Notes under the pieces: generated by a model
The model's input: the letters and a program-made list of their open reading frames with translations, nothing else
What the model was told of the DNA's origin: nothing
Databases searched by the model: none
Translations under genes and position numbers: made by a program
Assembly: GCF_049257235.1 (NCBI RefSeq)
Contig: NZ_JBMMUF010000008.1
Location: 100,677 to 164,676, forward strand
Source of the DNA: Pseudoalteromonas sp049257235
GTDB taxonomy: Bacteria > Pseudomonadota > Gammaproteobacteria > Enterobacterales > Alteromonadaceae
Length of the DNA: 64,000 nt
Direction of reading: 5' to 3'
Shown here: one piece after another, positions 1 through 8,669 of the stretch
Layout: each line of letters begins with the position of its first letter
Position numbering within the stretch: position 1 is the stretch's first letter

Positions 1-1
1 G

Positions 2-2086
2 GTGCCGCAAACTGAATCAGATGTTCCTAACAGTGTACTCACTGAACAGCTTCGTACTCGTACTGTGGGAATGAGTTTGGATATTACCGAGCAACGCAAA
101 GTTGAAACTGAATTGGTATTAGCACGTGAAGCAGCTGAGTCTGCGAATGTCGCAAAAAGCCAGTTTTTAGCCAATATGAGCCACGAAATACGCACCCCAA
201 TGAACGCCATCACAGGTATTATGACGTTACTTATGGAAGCGCGTTTACCTGAAAAGCAAGCTAGGCTAGTGCGCAGTGCCTATAGTGCTGGCGACTCTTT
301 GGTCAATATTGTTAATGATATTCTCGACTTCTCTAAATTAGAGGCCGGTGAAGTCAGCATAATGAACGACCCTTTCAGCCTTGATGAAGTACTCGATAAA
401 TTGATAGATCTATACAGTGTGGTTGCCCAAACCAAGAGCGTGATTTTACAATTGGATGTAAAGCCCGATGTGTACATTAGCCTCATCGGGGATGGTCTTC
501 GTTTAGGCCAAATTCTAGGCAATGTGCTAAGCAATGCAGTGAAGTTTACACCAGCGGGGAAAGTGCGTATCCGCGTTGAATTAGTGCGTGCTCATAGCTC
601 TAGTTGTCGATTGCGGTTTTCAATATTCGACACGGGTATAGGCATGAATGAGCTACAGATAAAAACCATCTTTAAGCCATTTCGGCAAGCTGATAACTCA
701 ACAACACGTGAGTATGGTGGCACGGGTTTAGGGTTGAGTATCTGTCAACGACTGCTGGATATGATGGGCTCGCAAATGCACGTCAACAGTGTGCTTGGTC
801 AGGGATCGGAGTTCTACTTCGAAATCGATTTCTTACTCCAAGAAGAGTCCAAACGTTATCAAGATTTAATCGCAGATGAGAAGAAGGCGCTGGTAGTTAT
901 AGAAGACACGAACCTCGAGGAGACCATAACTCAGTATTTCAGCCATTGGGGCGTGAAAGTAGCCTGCTATAACAATGTTAAACGTGCATACAATGTACTA
1001 CAAAAAGAGCTCGAAGGTTTTGACTTACTGTTGATCCACTTCCCTAGCGAAGGGGCAACAAACCGTGTATTAGACCTTTGCAAACTGTGGCGAGAAAGTC
1101 ATGAAGACAGAAAAGAAAGCCTCATTGTTATCACTGCTCCGGCCAATTGTGAGCGCACTGAGCTTAAAGAGTTGACGCCAATCTTCATTGTTGAGCCGCC
1201 CACCCCATCGCGATTATTTGACGCCATTAACAGTGGTAAGCTTGGACTAGTACTCAGTAGTGATAAAACCAACATGCTTGAGTTAGCCAGAGATAAAACC
1301 ATACCGATTCAAGGTGCAAAAGTGCTGCTCGCTGAAGATGTGAAAACGAACCAAATTGTTGCGGTAGACTTTTTACAGACGCTGGGATTACAGGTCGATG
1401 TGGTAGAGAACGGCTTAGAGGCAATCGAATCGGTGAAAAATGGCGAATATGATATCGTGCTGATGGATTTTCATATGCCCATAATGAATGGTATTGATGC
1501 AACGAAGAAAATTCGTCAATTCAAATCTGCTGAACAATTACCAATTATTGCAATGACCGCGGCAGTGTTTGCGCAAGACAAACAAGCCGCATTCGACTGC
1601 GGTATGAATGCTCACATCCCTAAGCCCATTCAAATATATCAACTTGCTTCCACCTTGGTTGATTTTGTTCAGCAAAAACGGGGTATGACAACAGAGGCGA
1701 TGAATGTGCATGTTGAACAAATCGAGTCCATCGATTTGAACAAACTAGACGGCATAGTTGATTTGGATTCTGTAGAGCACAATTTTGGTCATAATCCAGT
1801 GATATACCAAAAGTGTTTAGCGCACTATTGCAACGACTTCATAGACTGGAGTTGTGAACTGGACAGGTTGATAGACCAAGAAGAATTTGAAGACGCTGCT
1901 AAATTGGCGCATAAGCTCAAAGGCGCTTCTGCCAATATATATGCGACATCATTGTCTCAAGCAGCAAGTGAATTACAATCATCGTTGAAGCAAAAAGATG
2001 TGTCTCAAGTCAATCGAGTAAAGAATCAGCTCGCACAGTTTTTATCAAAGCTGGATGTGTTAAACAAGCTGGTCAAAGGTGCTTAG
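2..2086 (+). CDS. Hybrid sensor histidine kinase, 3' part (HisKA-HATPase-REC-HPt)
   Basis: Multi-step phosphorelay kinase cut by the left window edge. The first residues (VGMSLDITEQRKVE) look like the end of a PAS/PAC domain, so the sensor region lies outside. Visible in order: HisKA with phospho-acceptor H61 (FLANMSHEIRTPMN); ATPase with N box (LGNVLSNAVKFTPAG), G1 (DTGIGM) and G2 (GGTGLGLSI); a stretch around residues 295-420 resembling a degenerate receiver; a true receiver with phospho-Asp D489 (VLMDFHMP); and a C-terminal HPt domain with H637 (AHKLKGASAN). This is the BarA/ArcB/TorS type architecture, which passes phosphate His-Asp-His to a separate response regulator not seen here. Input signal and partner are unknown. 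A hairpin (2106-2132) follows the stop. Confidence 0.9.
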   Translation: MPQTESDVPNSVLTEQLRTRTVGMSLDITEQRKVETELVLAREAAESANVAKSQFLANMSHEIRTPMNAITGIMTLLMEARLPEKQARLVRSAYSAGDSLVNIVNDILDFSKLEAGEVSIMNDPFSLDEVLDKLIDLYSVVAQTKSVILQLDVKPDVYISLIGDGLRLGQILGNVLSNAVKFTPAGKVRIRVELVRAHSSSCRLRFSIFDTGIGMNELQIKTIFKPFRQADNSTTREYGGTGLGLSICQRLLDMMGSQMHVNSVLGQGSEFYFEIDFLLQEESKRYQDLIADEKKALVVIEDTNLEETITQYFSHWGVKVACYNNVKRAYNVLQKELEGFDLLLIHFPSEGATNRVLDLCKLWRESHEDRKESLIVITAPANCERTELKELTPIFIVEPPTPSRLFDAINSGKLGLVLSSDKTNMLELARDKTIPIQGAKVLLAEDVKTNQIVAVDFLQTLGLQVDVVENGLEAIESVKNGEYDIVLMDFHMPIMNGIDATKKIRQFKSAEQLPIIAMTAAVFAQDKQAAFDCGMNAHIPKPIQIYQLASTLVDFVQQKRGMTTEAMNVHVEQIESIDLNKLDGIVDLDSVEHNFGHNPVIYQKCLAHYCNDFIDWSCELDRLIDQEEFEDAAKLAHKLKGASANIYATSLSQAASELQSSLKQKDVSQVNRVKNQLAQFLSKLDVLNKLVKGA

Positions 2087-2148
2087 AGTGAGGTTGGGTT
2101 GACATGGATACGCACAAAGACTGCGCGTATCCAAAGCAGTGCAGATAA

Positions 2149-2724
2149 TTAATTTAGCTCTGTGTCTACCCAGAACTTAGTGCCTTTTAAAACAGCCTGT
2201 AGCGCCAATCCCGTTTCGGTCAACGAGTACACAGTGACATCATCAGCAATTGCCTCTGCGGCAAGTGCGCCACCATCTTCTTTATGTTTTGCTGCTGCAT
2301 CGGCGTTGCCACCAAATGCCCAGCCATGGTCAATAAAACGATTTAATGCCGCTTCACTGTGGAACACCATAACGACATTGAAATCTTTAACACCCAGCCC
2401 TAAACCAAGACCTGCTTCACCCATATTCATGTATGTAGATTTACCGGTTCGATTATTTTTTACGACCCCATATCCGCCACCAAAACTGGCGAAAATAACA
2501 TTAACATTGGCGTTATCAAAAACAGCATAACCCGCACTGTTAGCGATTTGGTTTTGAACATCTGGTTTTTGAACGTACAGATCTTTGAGTGTTTGGGCGC
2601 GCATACTTTGTACAACCTCCCTTTTGGCTTGCGGGCTCGCATTGCCAGAAGTCGCACAGCCACTGATGAGTGTTGTCGTAATCGCTATTACACTGCTCAT
2701 TATCAATAAACGCGTTAATTTCAT
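2149..2724 (-). CDS. SYLF/YSC84-domain lipoprotein
   Basis: 191 residues with a lipoprotein signal peptide: a short basic start, a hydrophobic stretch and the lipobox LISGC near residue 23. The mature part carries the SYLF (YSC84) lipid-binding domain, recognisable from the glycine-rich segment FASFGGGYGVV followed by GLGLGLGVKDFNVVMVF. In eukaryotes SYLF domains bind phosphoinositides; bacterial members are envelope proteins of unclear role. The start has a good ribosome site (AAGGACTGACT before ATG on the minus strand). It is convergent with the upstream kinase and divergent from the recombinase gene. Confidence 0.82.
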   Translation of the reverse strand: MKLTRLLIMSSVIAITTTLISGCATSGNASPQAKREVVQSMRAQTLKDLYVQKPDVQNQIANSAGYAVFDNANVNVIFASFGGGYGVVKNNRTGKSTYMNMGEAGLGLGLGVKDFNVVMVFHSEAALNRFIDHGWAFGGNADAAAKHKEDGGALAAEAIADDVTVYSLTETGLALQAVLKGTKFWVDTELN

Positions 2725-2781
2725 AGTCAGTCCTTAAGTAATGTCCAATACTAGAAAGTAGTGGGCTTTGTGGTAAGCTAG

Positions 2782-4020
2782 GTGAAAAAGTATTACGTTC
2801 AATATCTTATGCCTACCCCGTTAGTCGATACGTTTAAACAGCTACGCTATCAAGTTGCACACTTAGAAGATGGCACATTAGCGAGTGAATATCCGCAACT
2901 ACATGCGTTTTTACATGAAATAAGCTTAAGTGTAGCTGAAACAGAGACTGATTTGTCGTTTATTTATAGATATTTGCACGTTTATGGACGAAAGTCTGAT
3001 GCCACGTTTACGCGTTTTAGAAATGAAATAGAGCGCTTTGCGTTGTGGGCCTGGTCTTTGAAGAAGTGCTCTGTTTTTTCGTTACAGCGAGAAGATATAG
3101 AGCATTACATCGACTTTGTTGTCTCGCCAGATGAAAACTGGTGCTCGAGCTCTGTGCAGTGGCGTTTTAAACAGCATATGGGTCAACGTTTGAGTAACCC
3201 TAAATGGCGCCCGTTCATGCGCAAAGATACCAAGCCAAGCCAACAAAGCCTCAACGCCACATTTACCGCACTTAATGTGTTTTATAAATTCGCCATTTTA
3301 GAAGAGAAAACATTCGCTAACTTTGTCCCTGTTGTTAAGAAAAACAGTCCATACTTAGTGGTGCAATCACAAATTAATCAACCTGATACGCTCAGTGATC
3401 TGCAATGGGAATATGTGTTGAGAGTAACCGAAGAAAGTTGCGAGCACACATCAGAACTAGAAAGGAACTTATTTGTACTCGCCTGCCTTAAAGGGTTGTA
3501 TTTGCGTATATCCGAATTGTCAGAGCGCGCTAATTGGTCACCGGTCATGTCACACTTTTGGCAAGATGCGGATGGTTTCTGGTTTTTGCGGGTGATGGGT
3601 AAAGGTAATAAATTACGCGATGTGACGCTTAGTGAAAATTTCACACAATATTTAACGCGTTATCGCCAATATAGAGGAATGAGTAGTTTGCCTCGCGTGG
3701 ATGAGCCTTTTCCGTTAGTACATAAGCTGCGAGGCAGTGGCGGCATGACGGTAAGACAGTTGCGCCGGTTAGTGAAGCAAAGTTTTGACTTGGCAATTGC
3801 AGCGCTAGCTAAAGATGGTTTTAGTGAAGAGTCTGAAAAGCTAAAAGCAGCAACCTCCCATTGGCTTCGCCATACGGGCGCAACGCACGATGCAGCAACA
3901 AGGCCATTAAAACATTTATCAGAAGATTTAGGTCATGCAAAGTTGGCGACCACAGATCAGATATATATTCAGTCGAACATTAAAGAGCGTGCTAAATCAG
4001 GTATAAAGCGCAAATTATAG
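2782..4020 (+). CDS. Tyrosine recombinase / integrase-family protein
   Basis: 412 residues beginning with GTG. It has an N-terminal SAM-like DNA-binding region (about 1-190) and a C-terminal catalytic domain. Catalytic residues can be read: Arg in LRISEL, Lys in VMGKGNKLRD, H360 and R363 in HWLRHTG, H385 in LGHAK and the nucleophile Y395 in DQIYIQ, so it should be active. It strand-exchanges DNA at short specific sites. No other phage or integron genes are near, so this looks like a stand-alone recombinase. Eight bases separate it from the antiporter gene, so they probably share a transcript. The start is uncertain because the ribosome site is weak; ATG at 2809 is an alternative. A role in replicon dimer resolution is possible, but no dif-like site was found. 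Confidence 0.85.
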   Translation: MKKYYVQYLMPTPLVDTFKQLRYQVAHLEDGTLASEYPQLHAFLHEISLSVAETETDLSFIYRYLHVYGRKSDATFTRFRNEIERFALWAWSLKKCSVFSLQREDIEHYIDFVVSPDENWCSSSVQWRFKQHMGQRLSNPKWRPFMRKDTKPSQQSLNATFTALNVFYKFAILEEKTFANFVPVVKKNSPYLVVQSQINQPDTLSDLQWEYVLRVTEESCEHTSELERNLFVLACLKGLYLRISELSERANWSPVMSHFWQDADGFWFLRVMGKGNKLRDVTLSENFTQYLTRYRQYRGMSSLPRVDEPFPLVHKLRGSGGMTVRQLRRLVKQSFDLAIAALAKDGFSEESEKLKAATSHWLRHTGATHDAATRPLKHLSEDLGHAKLATTDQIYIQSNIKERAKSGIKRKL

Positions 4021-4027
4021 GTGGATT

Positions 4028-5224
4028 ATGGAATATTACATTGCAATCATTCTTGCGTTAGCATTTTTTATATATTCCATCTCCTTTCGCCAACTTGCAC
4101 GCGCAGAGCTAACAGGGCCAATGTATTTTGTGTTGGTGGGCGTGTTTATGGCAGCGGTGTTTTCATCGCAATTGAAGTTGACTCAACCACTGGACAATTT
4201 GCTTCCTTTGATTGAGTTGACCCTCGCGGTATTTCTATTTTCAGATGCTGCCAAAACGCGCATCGCCGTGCTGGAGCGCTCCTATAAAATTCCGCTGATC
4301 TTATTGTTTGTTGGTTTGCCGCTCACCTTCTTTGCCACCTGGTTTGTAGGTTACATGCTCTTTAGTAACGAGAGTCTTTTGGCGCTTGCCTTAGTGGCGA
4401 TTATCCTCACTCCCACTGATGCAGCACTAAGTAAAGGGATCCTTGACGCCAAAGCTGTGCCGGTCCATGTCCGCGAAGCCATCAATGTAGAAAGTGGCCT
4501 TAATGATGGCTTGTGCGTGCCCATTTTCTTGTTTTTATTTTTGTCTTGGCAAGCAGGTGCATGGCTAGAGCCGCTAAAAATGCTGGAGTTTGTCGTGACA
4601 GAAATAGGTATTGCTTTGGCCAGTGCAGCATGTATTACGTACATTGCAACACGACTCATTCACTTTAGTGCCATGCACCATTATTTCGAAAAAGCGTCGA
4701 GTCCGTTTTTAATTTTGTCATTAGCGATTATTAACTATTCTGTTGCTCAGGCGCTCGGCGGGAGTGGCTTTGTAGCAGCGTTCAGTGCAGGATTGCTGTT
4801 TGATAAACTATATGTGCGTCAACCACAGATTAAATTAATTGAGCAAAGCGAGAATATCGCGGACTTTTTTGCTTATCTCATTTGGTGTTTGTTCGGAGCG
4901 TATACTTACTGGCAATTGCACAGCATCGAGTTGACAGTCAATAAAGTTGCATTTGCATTGATTGCTGCAACAGTAGTGAGGGTGCTACCTGTACTGATAA
5001 GCTTGTGGTTATTCAACGGTATGAATTTTAAGGATAAATTTACGATTGCGTGGTTTGGTCCACGAGGCTTAGCATCAATTGTGTTCACGCTTATGGTCAT
5101 CGACTCGGATGATGGTTTGATAAGCGAACTGGCTATTTTAACCATCCTTGCGAGTGTGTTCATTCATGGGGTAACGACTCGGCCAATTGCCAAGTCATAC
5201 GAACACACCCACAGTGAACGCTAA
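4028..5224 (+). CDS. CPA1-family cation:proton antiporter (NhaP-like)
   Basis: 398-residue inner-membrane protein with about 12 hydrophobic segments. It exchanges Na+ or K+ for H+. The signature helices of the CPA1/NhaP family are visible: LTPTDAAL near residue 135, the acidic ion-binding segment ESGLNDGL near residue 157, and a late conserved block FGPRGLASI near residue 345. It starts at ATG after AGGTGG, 8 bp behind the recombinase. The gene converges tail-to-tail with ydiJ one base later. Ion specificity cannot be read from sequence. Confidence 0.88.
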   Translation: MEYYIAIILALAFFIYSISFRQLARAELTGPMYFVLVGVFMAAVFSSQLKLTQPLDNLLPLIELTLAVFLFSDAAKTRIAVLERSYKIPLILLFVGLPLTFFATWFVGYMLFSNESLLALALVAIILTPTDAALSKGILDAKAVPVHVREAINVESGLNDGLCVPIFLFLFLSWQAGAWLEPLKMLEFVVTEIGIALASAACITYIATRLIHFSAMHHYFEKASSPFLILSLAIINYSVAQALGGSGFVAAFSAGLLFDKLYVRQPQIKLIEQSENIADFFAYLIWCLFGAYTYWQLHSIELTVNKVAFALIAATVVRVLPVLISLWLFNGMNFKDKFTIAWFGPRGLASIVFTLMVIDSDDGLISELAILTILASVFIHGVTTRPIAKSYEHTHSER

Positions 5225-5225
5225 G

Positions 5226-8200
5226 TTAGTTTAACAACTGAGCAAGTACTTCAATCGGGTGTTTGGGTTTGTATTTGGCAAAACGCTTGACCTGACTCCT
5301 ACAAGAAAATCCGGTGGCTAAAAGTTGAGATTGCTCTGTGTTATCGACCTTACTTTGCCAACTTAGCTCATACAAAGCCGTGCTATTTTCTTGATTTTGT
5401 AACTCATGGCCATAGGTCCCGGCCATACCACAACACCCCGTGGCTTGCGGTGATAGCTCAAGGCCTAAGTCTGAAAATATCTTTTTCCATACGTTAGCAC
5501 TTTGTGGCAGTGAGGTTGTTTCACTGCAATGGCTTAATAGCACGTAGGGTTTACTTGGCTCAAACACTTGCTGTTTAAAGGTTTGTGTTGCTAACCATTC
5601 GTGCGCTACCAATACTTCAAACTCTCCCCTGCTCTGGCCGAGCACGGTGTTATATTCATCGCGATAACACAACACCAGCGAGGCATCTAAGCCAACTAGC
5701 GGTATACCCAGCTCGCTCACTTGCTCTAAGAACTGCGCACTTGTTTTTGCTGTGCGCGCGAACTTGTCTAGGAACCCTTTAACGTGCTGCGGTTTTCCGT
5801 TTGGCTTAAACGGCAGTAAAATTGGCTTTTTGCCCAACGCTTGCGCCAATTTAATAAAGCTCTCTACTAACTCAGCTTCATAAAAACTGGTAAATGGGTC
5901 TTGTACAATAAGCACGTATTCACTGCGTTGCTCATCACTTAAAGACGCGAGTTTTGCTAAATCAAACCGCTCTAAAGACGCTGTGCGTGAGGCCAGGTTC
6001 GGATGACTCGGGGTCGGTGTGTCGACATAGCCAAGCGTATTTCTTATCACCCACTGCACAATATCGGACTTAACGAGCGGGTTGGTAAGCGCTGAAAACT
6101 TCGCAAGTAACGGCGCTGTTTGCTCAATACCCGCGACTAAATAGTCTTTTAGTGGTCGGTTGTATTGGCTGTAGTAAAAATTCAAAAAGCGAGCTCTGAA
6201 TGTAGGCACATCTACCTTTATTGGGCAGGCGGTGGTGCAGGCTTTACACGCCAAACATTCATCCATGGAGTCTTTCACTTCATGAGAAAAGTCATATACG
6301 CCTTTGCGCTTATCTTGCGTGTTTAAAAAACGTTCCCACCATGTTGGGCCATCTTTTTTGCTGATAATCTTTTCTTGCTCAAGAACATCAACACCTTGCT
6401 CGTTTTGTAGCCGGAGCCACTCGCGCATTAAACTCGCTCGACCTTTAGGGGAATATCGTCTGTCACCTGTGGCCTTGTAACTTGGGCACATAGGTGAGCT
6501 GACATCGTAGTTAAAGCACAAGCCATTACCATTACAATTCATACTGGTATCAAAGCTGTCTCGCACTTGGATATCAATTTGCCTATCGAACCAACCGCGC
6601 TTTTTGTCATCGACACTGACCAGTTTGTCGTTACTTTCAAGTGGTGTACAAATTTTGCCTGGATTGAGTTTATTGTTTGGGTCAAAGGCTGACTTGATGC
6701 GACGCAGTTCGTTAAACAGTTCTTCGCCAAAGAAATTTGGACCATATTCACTGCGATAACCTTTGCCGTGTTCGCCCCACATTAAGCCACCATATTTCGC
6801 TGTTAATTCAACTACTTGATCAGAGATTGAGCGAAGTGTCTTTTCTTGTTCGGGGTCGCACATATCCAGTGCCGGGCGAACATGAAGCACGCCGGCATCG
6901 ACGTGTCCGAACATGCCATAATCGAGTTGGTGACTGTCGAGTAACTGGCGAAATTCACCAATAAAGTCAGCTAAATTTTCAGGTGGCACAGCGGTGTCTT
7001 CAGCAAAGGCGATTGGCTTTTTAGCGCCTTTTGTATTGCCAAGCAGACCCACTGACTTTTTGCGCATGGCATATATTTTTTGGATGTCGCTGACGTCGTT
7101 AGTTAGCTGATAGCCAATAACGCCCGCTTCACGATTAGCGATAAGTGCATCAAGTTTTTGGCATAGGCTGTGAATCTTATCGGTCATGTCCTCTTCACGT
7201 TCCGCATTGAACTCAACCATATTGAGTCCTTGCATGGTATGGCCGGGAACGTCAGTTATTAAGTCCGATACTGAGTGCCAAACAATGTCCTCGCGCGCCA
7301 AATTTAGCACCTTACTATCTACGGTTTCCACCGATGTTGCTTGTGCATCAACCAAAAAGGGGGAATTTCGAAGCGCAGAGTCAAAACTATCGTATTTTAT
7401 ATTGATAAGAGTTTTAAACTTCGCAATTGGAGTTATGTTCAATTTGGCCTCGGTGACGATTGCCAGCGAGCCTTCTGAACCTGTGAGCACACGACCGATA
7501 TCAAATTCACTCATGTGTTCATTAAAAACATGTTCTAAGTCGTAACCGGTTAAGAAGCGATTTAAACGTGGGAACTTTTCTAAAATTAAATCGCGTTTTT
7601 GTGTCGCAACATCGAGTACCGTTTTGTATAGACGACCAACCGCGGATTCTTGTAGCGCGATGACTTGTGCTTGCTCAAGCGTCATGGCTTGAGTATTTAA
7701 TTCGCTGCCATCAGCGAGATAGGCTTTGAGTGCTAATGTGTGATCTGACGTTTTCCCATACACTAAGCTCCCCTGCCCTGATGCATCGGTATTGATCATA
7801 CCGCCAACGGTTGCGCGATTACTGGTTGATAAATCTGGCGCAAAAAAGTATCCGTAAGGACGCAAGAAATCATTGAGCTGATCTTTGATAACACCGGCTT
7901 GCACTCGCACCCAACCTTGCTCTTCATTGATCTCCAGAATCTCACGCATGTGCCGAGACAAATCGATGACAATTCCAGGGGTGAGTGATTGGCCATTTGT
8001 GCCCGTGCCACCGCCACGAGGACCGAACGTTAACGATAAGAATGGGTCGCGAGATGCAGTGTTAAGTGCAAGTTGTACATCTTTGTTCGTTCTTGGAAAG
8101 ATGACTCCTTGAGGTACTTGTTGATACACGCTGTTGTCGGTCGCCGCGAGTAATCGCGTTGAGTAGCTGGCATCAACCTCACCGCTGAACCCTTCTGCTT

Positions 8201-8267
8201 TTATTGTTTTTAGATAGTGAAGGACTAACTCTGAGCTAACTTGTTCGGCACGTAACTTTGCAATCAT
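5226..8267 (-). CDS. ydiJ: FAD/4Fe-4S oxidoreductase YdiJ (D-2-hydroxyglutarate dehydrogenase type)
   Basis: 1013 residues, matching E. coli YdiJ (about 1018) in length and along most of the chain. The N-terminal half is an FAD-binding type 4 / FAD-linked oxidase module (FTF..PRGGGTGTNGQ, then GTSD-type LVYGKTSDH), followed by an FAD-oxidase C domain. Around residue 600 CNGNGLCF and MCPSYK, and around residue 670 CLACKACTTACPIKVDVP, are iron-sulfur cluster ligands. The C-terminal region has a CCG-type domain (SHCSETT, GCCGMAGTYGHE). YdiJ family members oxidise D-2-hydroxyglutarate or related D-2-hydroxyacids and pass electrons to the respiratory chain; the precise substrate here is inferred. 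The gene is divergent from the small membrane protein at 8420. Confidence 0.92.
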   Translation of the reverse strand: MIAKLRAEQVSSELVLHYLKTIKAEGFSGEVDASYSTRLLAATDNSVYQQVPQGVIFPRTNKDVQLALNTASRDPFLSLTFGPRGGGTGTNGQSLTPGIVIDLSRHMREILEINEEQGWVRVQAGVIKDQLNDFLRPYGYFFAPDLSTSNRATVGGMINTDASGQGSLVYGKTSDHTLALKAYLADGSELNTQAMTLEQAQVIALQESAVGRLYKTVLDVATQKRDLILEKFPRLNRFLTGYDLEHVFNEHMSEFDIGRVLTGSEGSLAIVTEAKLNITPIAKFKTLINIKYDSFDSALRNSPFLVDAQATSVETVDSKVLNLAREDIVWHSVSDLITDVPGHTMQGLNMVEFNAEREEDMTDKIHSLCQKLDALIANREAGVIGYQLTNDVSDIQKIYAMRKKSVGLLGNTKGAKKPIAFAEDTAVPPENLADFIGEFRQLLDSHQLDYGMFGHVDAGVLHVRPALDMCDPEQEKTLRSISDQVVELTAKYGGLMWGEHGKGYRSEYGPNFFGEELFNELRRIKSAFDPNNKLNPGKICTPLESNDKLVSVDDKKRGWFDRQIDIQVRDSFDTSMNCNGNGLCFNYDVSSPMCPSYKATGDRRYSPKGRASLMREWLRLQNEQGVDVLEQEKIISKKDGPTWWERFLNTQDKRKGVYDFSHEVKDSMDECLACKACTTACPIKVDVPTFRARFLNFYYSQYNRPLKDYLVAGIEQTAPLLAKFSALTNPLVKSDIVQWVIRNTLGYVDTPTPSHPNLASRTASLERFDLAKLASLSDEQRSEYVLIVQDPFTSFYEAELVESFIKLAQALGKKPILLPFKPNGKPQHVKGFLDKFARTAKTSAQFLEQVSELGIPLVGLDASLVLCYRDEYNTVLGQSRGEFEVLVAHEWLATQTFKQQVFEPSKPYVLLSHCSETTSLPQSANVWKKIFSDLGLELSPQATGCCGMAGTYGHELQNQENSTALYELSWQSKVDNTEQSQLLATGFSCRSQVKRFAKYKPKHPIEVLAQLLN

Positions 8268-8419
8268 GATGGCTAAATAATTTAAGAAAAACGCGATTAT
8301 TATAACACGGTCGTCATGGTTAGAAATTGAAGAATATACAGATTGTTACAAATTGAAATGACTTTTTGTCATGCACTGGGCTATGGTCAATAAGTAACTT
8401 GAATCTTAGGGAAGTAGTA

Positions 8420-8632
8420 ATGAAAAAATGGCTTATGAATGCAGCGGCTGGCTTGTGCTTTTTATTGGGCATTGTCTTCGCTGTGGTGCCCGGACCTTCT
8501 GTCATTTTCTTTTTGATAGGCTTAACCTTGTTAGCCTTTCACTACCCGTTTGCGCGTAAGTATCTGAAAATTTGTCAAAATACATTAACGCGTGGGTGTC
8601 AGTTGCTTGATAAAAAACTGGCAAAAAAATAA
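8420..8632 (+). CDS. Small PGPGW-type membrane protein
   Basis: 70 residues starting at ATG 8420, preceded by AGGGAAG. A longer reading from 8366 lacks a ribosome site. Two hydrophobic segments flank the motif VVPGPSVIFFLIGL, which resembles the PGPGW family of small, uncharacterised inner-membrane proteins. The C-terminus is strongly basic (DKKLAKK). It lies alone between ydiJ and ppsA and ends directly at a strong bidirectional terminator. Confidence 0.7.
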   Translation: MKKWLMNAAAGLCFLLGIVFAVVPGPSVIFFLIGLTLLAFHYPFARKYLKICQNTLTRGCQLLDKKLAKK

Positions 8633-8656
8633 AGGGCGAAGATTTCGCCCTTTATC
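8631..8656. terminator. Bidirectional rho-independent terminator
   Basis: A 10-bp perfect stem AAAGGGCGAA / TTCGCCCTTT with a 3-base loop. It begins inside the stop codon of the small membrane gene and lies 14 bp after the end of ppsA, so it can serve both convergent genes. Confidence 0.85.
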
Positions 8657-8669
8657 ATATTTGCTCAGC

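Noticed and set aside
3953..3970. Iteron-like sequence in the recombinase gene (TGATCT half present)
   Set aside because: GTAAA core is missing (ATATA), so only the right half fits. Counted as chance.
2782..4020. Prophage or genomic island suggested by the integrase-like gene
   Set aside because: No phage, att repeats or tRNA nearby; neighbours are housekeeping-type genes.
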